Positions 1 through 12,000 of a stretch of DNA of 64,000 nucleotides are shown here, piece by piece. Both the position numbers and the translations under genes were made by a program. Below the pieces are notes generated by a model, which saw only the letters and a list, made by a program, of their open reading frames with translations, made no database searches and had not been told where the DNA came from. Source of the stretch: Rhynchonema sp. JSB1_4 (taxonomy: Eukaryota > Nematoda > Chromadorea > Monhysterida > Xyalidae); NCBI GenBank assembly GCA_030248065.1, contig JASAMV010006547.1, forward strand, positions 16,716 to 80,715. The letters are read 5' to 3'. Positions within the stretch are counted from its first letter, which is position 1. The number at the start of each line of letters is the position of its first letter.

Positions 1-87
1 GAAAACGTGACGAAGCGTACACGATGTCCTGTTTTGCAATGTTCGACTCAATTTAGGTTCGTTTTACGTCCGCTCAATGTTTTGCAG

Positions 88-3000
88 GTGATGATCCCAA
101 TATCGTTGTACGTCACCATTGAAATTGTGAAACTCGGTCAAGTCTACTTCATTGTGCAAGACGAGGAGCTCTATCATGAAACCACCGATAAAACAATACA
201 ATGTCGGGCGCTGAACATTCCAGAAGAACTAGGACAGGTTTGTCTACCCATTTTTTATTGCTAATACTAAATAATTCGTTTGCTTTTTGACGATACACGC
301 TTGGACTAGAGGCATCTGCGATGTGCTTTCCGTTTCATAATGTCTCCATTTTTGTTCATTTAGGGTCACGATCACGATGTATCAAACTTGGTGATCGGTT
401 GCATCCGGTTCTGGGTCACGGGATCTTCTTGTGACAATGTCATTATTGCAAAGGTTCACGTGGTGACCAGTACTGAGTAGGACCGATCCGATCCGATCAT
501 CAAGGATGCGTCTCTTCATTAATTTACGGTCGTGTGTTTTTGAAATTTTTAGATTCAATACGTGCTGTCGGACAAAACGGGCACCCTAACCGAGAATCAG
601 ATGATATTCAGACGATGCGCTGTGGGCGGCGTCGATTACGGACCGCCAGGTGAAGACCGGAATTTGGAATTTTAGTGCTGCGCGTTTCGGCACATCGCAA
701 CGTTTCATTTTAACACACAATTTATTTTTTGCTCGCTACATTTTTAACTGTTCGATTGTGAGATTTTTGTCACAACGTGTGTCGAAAAGCTCATTCTATA
801 CTACGCATTCGGGAAATTTCAGAATGTTCGTGGCGCAGGCGGTCGCGCGTGCGGCACTAATATTCCAGTAAATCTACGATATCAATTGAAATTCGACAAT
901 AATTTGTTTTTGGCCGTTGCAGGCAAAATCTCGGACATGAATTCGTCAATGAATGGCGGACAGGGCGAGAATGTGTGGGACGTGACGCCGAATGCGGAAC
1001 TGCAGAAAATGGTACTCGACGCGACCACCGATAATTTCAGTGCGTTTTAGTTTTTTGTCTTGTCAAGGTCTTCGTAGAAATTGAAAGTAGCTGGATATTT
1101 GCTGTGTCTTGCGATTACCCAGCGAAACCTTGGCGTAGTCAGATCTCCATTAACATTAAAATATTTTTCTTTTTTATAATTTCTTTCCGTTCACAAATAA
1201 ACCTTAGTCATACTCTCGCATCCTTGTGTGAATAAAGCTAATATAGTAAATTTCCAAATTCGCTGCCGCACAGTAAAATACGCCCCATAGTTAGTGTCAA
1301 GTTATAAACCCGAAAGCTAACCATGCGCGGTTCTGAAACATTGCGCGCAGCTGCCTGGCTGGCTGGCAAGCTGCGTGCGTGTTGGCTGTCCGAATGTTTC
1401 ATACGTTGATTTTCGGGTTTAGAACCTGACATTAACTACGGGGCGTACTTTACTGTGCGGCAGCGAATTTGGAAATTTACTATATTAGACCAGTGCGAGT
1501 TCAGCTTATGTAGGTTCGGTCACTTTCTGCTGTTAATCGCCTTCGCCTGTCTATTTGAATATGTAAGATATTTGAATAGCATGTGACAAATGATTGAGCC
1601 AACTGCAGTCTTTCGCTTCACTACTGCAAGTGGCTGCATTACTCTAACCCTTTCAATAAGCCCCTGAATTTCTGTGTTGTTGAACGTCCACATGTGTCCC
1701 AATCTGGCGCTGCTCTGTCCAGCGAATATTCAACCTACACAGCGAGCAAGCTGGGAGTCACGCCTGTGGTTCTTTTACATCACCAGAATGCAGTGGTGTC
1801 GTTGGGAAATGAAAAAGTCAGGATACCGGATACCCAAAATCCAAAATTTTCGGATACCGGATACCCAAAATGAAAAATCTCGGATACCATGGGGGGGGTT
1901 GCCTCCCAAAATAAAAAATCTCGGATACCCAGGGGGGGTTGTTCAAAAAAGGTCATTTTTTTAGACGAAAATTGAGCAAAATTGGTGTTGGAAGCGCAAA
2001 AACGGTCATTTTTGGGGGTTATGCTTGCGCCAGCAAGCGATTTTGAGCATTTTAGAGGTAAAAATGGGTAATTTTTACGGTTTTCGGAAAAATTTTAGGG
2101 TAGGATACCCCTGGACAAAAAGTCAGGATACCGGATACCCCTGGGTGAAAAAATCAAGATACCGGATACCGGATACTAGGGGGGTAACCCCCCCCCCCCA
2201 ACGACACCACTGCCAGAATGAGGGTAGACAGTATCCAAATTCGATTGCAGGCATGAGCGAAGCGCCATTGGCCTGGACCGACATGCAAGAAGAACGACAG
2301 AACGCGTTCGAATTTCTGCTCAACATGGCCATTTGCAACACGGTAGTGGTCAACACACGACATCACCATGACAATCTGTCCGCCAGTGGATATCTGGTGC
2401 CGTCGAGCCAGTCGACCGCGAATATGAACACGCTGATACGGCAGCATGGGTGAGTGAGCGTCACTGACTTGTGACTCGATGTTGGCGTCGCCTGTGGTGC
2501 ATTCCCTCTGACTGCCGCCGCCGATGGTTGGTTGGTGCACGGCGACCACTCGCATTTTGTTGGTGCGAGCAAATGGACATTGTTGCACGCCAAAGACTTG
2601 TGCGCTTGTCAGACGGACAGCACCGATTCTCCAGCCCAGCCACGTTACCAGTCATTCGCACGCACCCAACTACGGAGCGTAGAATGCGGACTTTGATAAA
2701 AATTTCTCTTCTTGGAGTGATTGACTCTTGCGAACACGATGTTTCAGGTCCACTTCAAGTATGTCAAGTGCGGGCGCATCCACTTTGGGCGGTGATCGCG
2801 ATGCGGGTCGGCCAAATCATCATGTTGTCGCTGGAAATCGACGACTGCCGACGCTGGTCGAAGTGCCGTCACCACGACCCGAGGGTCAACCGAGCCCTAC
2901 CGTATCCATGCAACACAGTGTCACTGTGCCAGGTAAATGTCGGCACAACTTTGGCCGTCAACGGGTTTGTGTTGGGCATCACACCCAGTGCGCGCGTAGT

Positions 3001-6000
3001 TCCGCTTGCCACCTGCGGAGGTGATTTTTTGATGTCTTTTCCGCCGTACTCACTTATTTTCGCTTTCTGGCGAATATTCGGTGCCGTTCTGCAAATTGAA
3101 CATCGTAAACGTTGCTTTTTACCCTTGTGAGCAAGTTGTATGATATGAAGTATTGAGGTGTTGTTGACTGCTCAAAAAATCTCACCAAACAAAACATACA
3201 CCCACCCCCGCCCGCAGTCAGGTCCATCTCGGTACTCAGCAAGGCGAGCGAGGCAGACAGCAGATAACAGTTCAGGAATGAATTCTTAAAAAGGCTGAAG
3301 ATTCCACCTCTCGGAAAACAAAATAAAAATTGATTGAAGATTAAAGGCTGAGGACTCGCGACCTCTGATAAAACAAAAATAAAAGTTGATTGTTTGTTTC
3401 AGATCACCTTGGTGACTATGAGGACACAGACGGCGAAGCAGTGCCGAAGGTGGTGGTCCAGAAACGGAAATCACGCGGTCATTTGATCGATGTAGCACCG
3501 GTTCAGGTTCGATTATTTGGGTGTCAACTGTAAAACTTGGTGATCGCATCGATCTTGGTTTGTTCCTGTGACTGTTTTATAAGGAAGATCTTTCGTGGTT
3601 TAGTTAGGCTTCTTCTCGGCTCTCTCCTCTTGGGCAACTTTCGCGCTCTTCGATTAGCCACACAAGCAACGCAGCTCCAAGCCGATCACCACGTTTGAAC
3701 TGGTTTGCCTGTGTGTGATAGCCAGGTCTTTTAAAAAAATAACCTTTCTGGCTAGAATGTTCTTCGGCTCAGAACAACTACGCACCACATTATATGCCCT
3801 TGTTCGCAGGTACCTCCCCTCTCCGTAACGGGTGCCTCACCTCCGCCTTCCCCTCCACCCCCTGACCCGGCGCCATCAATGAGCACTGAGCAAACCACAT
3901 TGACGGAGATGCAAAACGCGTCGGATACGGCCAGGAGTACCGGTGGGTTATTTTTGGGGGGGGGGGGGTTTGGTTTATAAGTTGAGATTCAAGGCCGAGG
4001 TGTCCACGCACTGTTGTATTTATTGTCCCATTGGTGCCCTCGGCTCATCGGCGGGCAGCAGCAATCATATTAATTTTAATACTTGAACGAACTGTCTTCA
4101 CAAAGATCACGAACCGTTGTTGTTTTAATTGTTGACCTCGCTTGGAACAATCCGGGTACCGGAATTCGGGATCCTCTTGCATGCTGTTTGTCACTTGTAT
4201 GGTGACGCACACATCCTGCTATAATTATTGCCAGCGATAGTGAATTTCGGGCCGACTTTTCACAATCCCTATGACAGTGTTGTTTGAAATAATGTTTCAT
4301 GCACTACTAGTGTCGGTCAGCCATCGATTTCAGGCATACCATCCACAAGGTCTTTCCCGTCGTTGCCGCGTCCGTCGCTGCTCAAATTACCATCCGGGCT
4401 AAGACAAGGACTGCAAAGTGGCCTGTCGCCGATTCTCAGGGGTTGGTTGTGAATGGTAGTCGAGCTTATCGCTGGGTAGTTAATGGACACTTGCCAGACG
4501 TCATTGATTCGCACACCGCATACTGGTTTTCTTGCTCACGTTTATTACTGCGTCAACCACCCCACTCCGAACGGGCCCATTGTCGGCTTCGGGTTTTTTA
4601 TCACTAATGGTGTCTCATTGAACCGCTAAAAATTTTGAATGAGCCACTAGATTTTTGGCAATTGAGCCACCAATGGGCCACTGGCCATTTTGAAAAAAAA
4701 AAAACCCGGTCGGCTCGATGCGAACAATTCACAAGTCAAATTCTCTTCCTCGTTCCTTCCTTGCTGCTGAATTGCCGCTGTATGTGTGCCATACCAACGG
4801 TTGGCTGCAGCTCATGCCCATTATCCATGAATATTTACGTTTTTTTGACAATACAATAAACCCTATTTATAGTGACGCTCTGTGCGTCTCTGCCCCTCGC
4901 CGTAAACTACAAAAAACGAGCGTACGAACGACAATAGTCACCTTGATAATTCAATCAATCGCCTTGCCACATCAGGCAAACGTCTGTTGACGCCCGGCGG
5001 TCGCAGCAGTGATCGCGCGGTCTCGCCGGCGCCGCCCCTGAACCCGATTTATGAGGCTGAAAGTCCCGATGAACTATCGCTCGTGCACGCCGCGGCCGCT
5101 TATGGACTCAGACTGATGACCAGACAGATCAATAAAACCATGGTCGAACTGCCCAGCGGACAGCGGGTGACGTTAGTATGGTTTTTTAAATTTGTTTAGA
5201 GGGTGATATTTTCGAAACGGTGTAAAGGTCAGTTGGGTGTAAAGGTCGGTGGAAAGCTCGGTCGACAGCTCAGTGTGATAGACCTCGGTGTAAACTTGAA
5301 ACATTCCGCGTTAATAACAGTCAATGTTTCACGTTTACACCGAGCTACGCCGACCGAGCTTTCGACCGAACTTTACACCGACCTTTACGCCCAACTGACC
5401 TTTACACCGTTTCGAAAATTCCACCCATAGATGCAATTTGCGTCGGAAATTTTCGCACCTGAAAGATTGTTGGCAGAGGTTGCGCCAAGGAAGCAGACTA
5501 CATGCACGCGGTGAAATGGCAAAGCTTTTTTTTGGAAGAATGGGCAGCCAAGATGGTAAATCCGAGGGTTCACGTTTTTTTTCGATTTTTCTGCGATGTT
5601 TTACTCCAGATACATAGAGATCACAGCGGAAGCAACGTGACTGCTGTTTATGAGGTCACAAACAAACAAAAAAAGTCATTTGAAAAAATTAGCAGCTTGC
5701 TTCACGTTTACTATGACTTGATAGTTGAATATTATGGCAGTGGGCATAATTCAGCAAATCAGGACTGGTGATCAGTGCAGTTTCTGTCTCGATTCTTGTA
5801 TCATTGTTGCGTCGCTGCTTGCAGCTACGAAATCCTCCACACGCTGCCGTTCGACAGCGATCGAAAGTGTATGTCGGTGATTGTGCGCACACCACATAGT
5901 CAACGACCGATTCTGTATTGCAAGGGCGCTGATCAGACGATTACGAGATTGTTGAGTGACTCGTTCCTCAACTCTGAGCACGGACAAACGATGCTCTACA

Positions 6001-9000
6001 AATCGCAACAGTATCTCAGTCTCTATTCGAGTTATGGCCTGCGCACGCTCTGTCTGGCCAAACGGGTAAGCACCGCTGTGTTGGTTTGTTTTGATAATTG
6101 TACCCTTCATCTTGAAATAATCCAGGTTTTTTCATTCTAGTGTTCGGATCGACTTGAGTCAGAAAACAGTTTCTGCCCAGGGTGTATTTTTTCAAAACGG
6201 GCTAGTAGCCAGAAGCTAGTAAAATCAAAAATTTAGTAACTTTTTTGCCGCTGTAAAGCGAATTTACTATCTTTTTTGGCTAAAATACAAAATTTAGTAG
6301 CTTTTAGGCTATTAAATTTGAAAATTTATTAGCTTTTCAAAAAATTTAGTAGCCAAAAAGCTACTGAATTTGGTTCAAAAAATCCATGTTTCTGCCCGTT
6401 TTCTCAGCGATAGTCCATTGCGCGCATAACGTCAGCGCTAGCTCACGCGTTCGCATAACACACAACTGGACTATGTACGTTGTTCGTTGCGTTGGTGTGT
6501 TTCCCGTTCATATAGCACTGTAACGAATAGTTCATGATTGTGCACCAGGCTTTCGAGCTGTTTTGCTATACGCGCGACACAAACATCCGGTCAAGCCAGT
6601 CCACATAATGGCAGGCAATGAGTTTGCCTTGCTGCTTCAGGAACTCAGCGACGACGAGTACAACGAATGGGCGGATGTGCATCGGGATGCCGAGGCCGAT
6701 ATCGAGAATCGTGAACAACTGATTTATGAATCGGCGCTGCGAATCGAACGAAATCTCGAATTGCTCGGCGTGACCGGCATTGAGGATCGATTGCAGGTTT
6801 GTGCCGGTTGTTCGATTGGGTGCGGTGTGCAGCGTGCACATTCGCACTGACGATGACCTGGTGCACCGCCCGTCTGTCGATGAAAACGGAACGAAACGTG
6901 CCGGCCAGCCAGCTAGCTCACTCTCGTTAGAACATTGTTGCTGGTTGCACAAGCTTGAACGGCGGCGACCGCCCAGCAGCTTCAAACCAAATACAATAGA
7001 ACCAGTTCAGAACTATAGAAAGTGTTCACTCAGTCAAATTGGATTGTTGAGTCCAATGTTTTGACAGGATGGTGTGCCGGAGTGTATCGGCGCATTGCGT
7101 CATGCTGGCATCAAAGTCTGGGTGTTGACCGGTGACAAGATTGAAACGGCCGTCAATATTGCGTACGCGTCGCGACTGTTCTCTCCGGGCATGGAGCTGT
7201 TGCAGTTGAAAGCGAGCACGCTGGTTGGTTCATTTATGGGGTTGACTTGGTGATGTTTTTTCATCATGCAACGTATCCACACGAGATTTATTTGATCATA
7301 TGATTGGTAATAGCAGTCGTGACATTTTCAATTGATAGATACAATATTTCGAGATTTACGGATGCCACTGTTTTCGACCGTCGTAAAAACCTCTCGATAA
7401 CGTTATGACAATCAGTATACTCTGACAATGCTTTTGGGAGAAACTTTTCAAACGCGTTGCCTGATCCGTAAAGCACACGCCGCTGGCGCAGCCAGCTGAG
7501 TTTCGTAGGATTTCGCAAATCACTACGTTAGACTTGTGTGTTGAGTGATTGGCAGTCACGTGACCGCTGCAGCTAACACACGCATGATGTGCTTTGCGGA
7601 TCAGGCAACGTGTTTGAAAAGTTTCTCCCAAAAGTATTGTCAGAGTATATGTCATCGGTCGGATGTTTCACCAGTGCTATAAAAGTCGCGCAAAGAGTTG
7701 ATAGAAGCAGTTTGTTATGCTTTACAATGATAATCAAGCTCAAACAGAAACCGGGATTTTTTCAGATGTAATAAACTGGCTAATCATCGCTCTGTCTTAC
7801 CATTGGTCAGGTGACCATTTGCGTCAGGGGCCCATATTGTTTCGAGGTTCACTGACTCCACGGATTTCAGGCCCCTGGAAAAGATGTTTGGGGTTTGTGA
7901 CTACGGCATAACTTTTGTAAAGATGCTGATGCTTTGCTGACACACAGGAGGCGACGGCTGAGCTGCTTGATATACACATTCAACGTATGGCCCAACGGCA
8001 CGCGCAACAACAACAACGCAGCACACAACAACAAAAACAACAACAACAACAACAACAACAACACCAGGGTCATTCAAGGAGCCAGTCTGCGGCGGTCAAG
8101 GCCAAAATAGCTGGTGGTGAAGATGAGATCGGATTCGGTGGACAGGTATACTCTGACAATACTGTTGGGAGAAACTTTCAAGCGCGTTGCCTGATCCGTA
8201 AAGCTCACGCGGTGCAGCCAGCTGAGTTTCGTAGCGTTTCGCGAATCACCACGTTAGACTCGTGTGTTGAGTGGCTGGCAGTCACGTGGGGGTTGCTGCA
8301 GCTAATACACGCATGACGCGCTTTACGCATCAGGCAACGCGTTTGAAAAGTTTCTCCGAAGAGTATTGTCAGAGTATATGTGTATACAAACAGAAGGAAA
8401 GAATAAAATGTAATAAACGGAAGGAAAGAAATAACACAGGAAGGGAACTGGGCCCATACCTGGTCACACTTTGTCATTGGCAATATTTAGTGAACAAGGT
8501 GCCGTACCCACTAGGGGTGATAAGCATTTGCAAGTGTAAACTTTTGGCCTGCTGAAACTACTTCCCGACTGGAGGGGGGCCGAGTGTTTCAGTGTGCGTT
8601 CTGATCCTTCAAAGTAAACGAAAAGGAAAAATACTTGTGCCCATTTCCGAAATTTCAATCATGAGTTGCCGGCAAAAAGTCGCCAGGCGATAAAATGACT
8701 GCCGGCACAAAACGTGCCGCCGACGCTAAATTCATGCGTGATTGCAAAGCTGGCCTTCAGCAGCACACGATCAAATAATTTTTGATAACTTTTTTCTTGA
8801 GAGAAATGTGGGAATGATTGCTGACCCTTCGTTGCAGCGCTAGGCTATCGCGCGAGTACATCAGTTCCAGTTGTCGCGGTCGTATAATGCTCGCTGTTAG
8901 GTCACATGGGGGTGCAGGGGCGGCGGTGCTGGCGACAAACTAGCTTTGCTTGTAGTTGCAGCTAGAAATCGCCAGGTTTCCGGTTCGCGCTGATGCGAAC

Positions 9001-12000
9001 TGCAATCGGGTTTCTGATTGTTGACCAGTCCTCTGTTGCCCCCGTTGGATAGTTTCATTTTCAGGCAGAGAGGGGAAAATCTGTGGAAAAATTTTCTAAA
9101 AATTGTGGTTAGATCTAGTCAATTTTTTTCTGCTTCGTTTTGCAGCCAGTGCGTCGTTCGCAAAGCGCCGTCCAGGCCGAATCGCGGCATCGGTCGAGCT
9201 CGCGACGCGCCGACAAAATCGGACTGGTGGTTGACGGACGGACGTTGGCTTTCTGTTTGCAGGATGAATTGCAGGTTGGAAATATTGATGTCGTGCGTAT
9301 AAGTCCGAACCGCATGATTAGTGGTTTTAGTGCGTCTGTATGTCTGGACAGATTCAATTACCCCCAAGCCCCAGTGGCGGGGATAAAAAAATTTCTATTC
9401 CTCAACAGCGCAATTGAAAGTCACAGATTGCAGTGTTTTGTTCAGAATATGTTTCCGTTACCGTCTTTTTGTCAAATATCGCGCCAGAATGCGTGTGTGC
9501 GAGCAGCAGTACATGATACTAATGGTTGTATGGCATAATCATGCATTTACGGAACCAAAATTGGCATGTAATGTGGTTCTTTTATTCTGCAAAAGCTTTC
9601 AAAACCATTTGATTGCAGGATCGCTTCACACAGATCGTGTCTCGCTGCACGTCCGTGTTGTGTTGTCGCTCAACGCCGTTGCAGAAAGTGAGCCATGTTT
9701 GTTCGGCTTATATTATTATGTGGTCAAATCAAGTGGTCAAATCAAAAATCGGCGGACGGGCAATTGAGCAAAGCACATCTGAGCAAGACCACTTTGAGCA
9801 AGTGAAAAAGAGCAGAGCCCAAAAGAGCAGAACCTAAAAACGAATAGGCCTAAGCCCAAACACAAAACTAATCTTAAGTGCAAGCCTAAGCCTAAGCCTG
9901 ATACCAAAATCAGCCTAAGCCTAAGCCATTAGAACAAAATAAGTGCTCTGCACTTTTGGCCCTGCTCTTTTTCACTTGCTCAAAGTGGTCTTGCTCAAAT
10001 GTGCTTTGCTGAATTGCCCGGCCACCCAAAAATCACGTGCATTATTTCTCGCGCGCATTTGTAGCTCATGTACTGTTGCTTGACGACAGTACTATTAGCC
10101 CTTTTTCGAGCTGAAAGTTGCGTGCATCGTACTACCGTCTCACCGCATTTCGCTAGTTCAACGCCGAAAGATATTACCTTCCCTTGACACGCAGGCATCG
10201 GTCGTCAAACTGGCGAAAGAGAAGCTCAAAGGCAAGACATTGGCGATAGGTGATGGTGCGAATGATGTTTCAATGATACAATGTGCTGATGTAGGCGTGG
10301 GCATCAGTGGTCAGGAGGGGATGCAGGTCCGTGCATCATTTTCATCAATAAATGTCCGCTTTTATTGTTTAGACTGATGTCGGTTTTGGTGGCCGGTCGG
10401 ACCTACTCTCCCAGTCATATGGCTCGTTCTGTGTTTCTGTTTCGCCATGCACTGATCTGGACTAGCGCACGACTTATCGCTTCTAGGCTGATGAACAATT
10501 CTGACCCTGCTCGAAATTAGGGATGTGAGAAATTGTCGAAGCTTCTCTGATACGAACCAGTCACCTTTTGACACCGGCATTAGCCAATATTTCTCAGAAT
10601 ACCAATCAACATTCACACTCAGGCCGTGATGGCGAGCGATTTTGCGCTGGCGCGATTTCGTTTCCTCAAACGTCTGTTGTTAGTGCACGGCCACTGGTGC
10701 TATGATCGCCTGGCGCGCACTGTCCTTTATTTCTTCTACAAAAACGCGGTTGGTCGCACTACAAAATTGGATGTTTCATTCATTCATGGCACTAGCGGAT
10801 CCACTGAGGCCCTTTGGTCAAAGTGGCCCCTGAAGGGGGCACCAATTCAGAGAACAGAAGGAAAAAGGACCCCTAAATCGCAGGATTTGCACTCTAATAC
10901 ACTTCAAAGGTCCAAAAATCGCGCGCTTTGCGCGTCAGACACACCCGTTTCCATAAAATTTGGCTATCACGCGTTCAAAGAAAGTGTGAAACTTTCGCGC
11001 GCATGCTCATATAATTGTATGGCATTTAGCTTAAAATTGCCCAATTATAAACAAGCACAGGATAAAAACAATTTTTGAAAATCAGACATGACTTTTTGTG
11101 ATTTCCTCCCCCCCTTGGCCGAAAGCTTGATCCGCCACTGATCCATGTCCATCATTTATCTGCAGCGATGTTTTCCGATTTCAGCTTTTCGTATTCACGA
11201 TCTTCTGGTATCAGCTGTTCTGTGGGTTCAGCGGTCAGGTCATGATTGACCAGGTCAGTTTCTCAAAAATTCCCATTTATTTTTTTCTTTTGTTGTAATT
11301 TAAACACTTAATTTTTAAAAAGTTTCTTAAGAATTTCCATTTATTTTTTTCTTCTGTTGTTATTTGAAGCACATTTCATGCCAACCGTAACGCAGGTGTA
11401 CCTGATGTTCTACAATCTCCTGTTCACAAGCATTCCACCGTTGTTGTTGGGCGTGTTCGACCAAAGCGCCGGCGATGAACTGTTGATGGAGCAACCCAGA
11501 CTGTATTGGTATGGTCGCACTGGAATGGTATGGTCTTTGTGGATTGCTTTTGTTTTTTTTTCAGATTGGTTTTATTTTTTTGAAGTATTTGTCTATGTAT
11601 CTATCCATTTGCAGGGCTATCGCTGGCATTCATTTTGGACGAATATACTGGACGCGCTCTGGCAAAGCATCACTATCTACTTCACCGCTCATTTCGTGCG
11701 TCTTTTATTAAGTTTTTTTAAAGTACTATAAATTTGTGCCAATTTTTCAATGTCGCAACTTTTTGCAGACCTATTACACTTCGGACGCCGATATGTGGAG
11801 TTTCGGCTTTCTAGTCACCACCGCTCTAGTGGTCATCAATCAGCTACATCTGGCTATTGAAGTACAGTCATGGGTAAGCGGCAGGCAGTGGTGTTTTTAT
11901 TTTTTTTGGCATTGCCTGATTTGACAGTGGTGCCAGAGTCGTGAACATATTCAGTGGACTTCCATCCTTATGTGGTGAAACCCGTTATCTGTTTGCCCCC

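Noticed and set aside
2471..3130. 219-codon open frame overlapping flippase exon 5
   Set aside because: It reads through an exon in the wrong frame and into both flanking introns.
9880..9925. Interstitial telomere (TTAGGC)n
   Set aside because: Only two or three consecutive units inside a MITE centre; not enough to call telomeric DNA or to assign the organism to nematodes.
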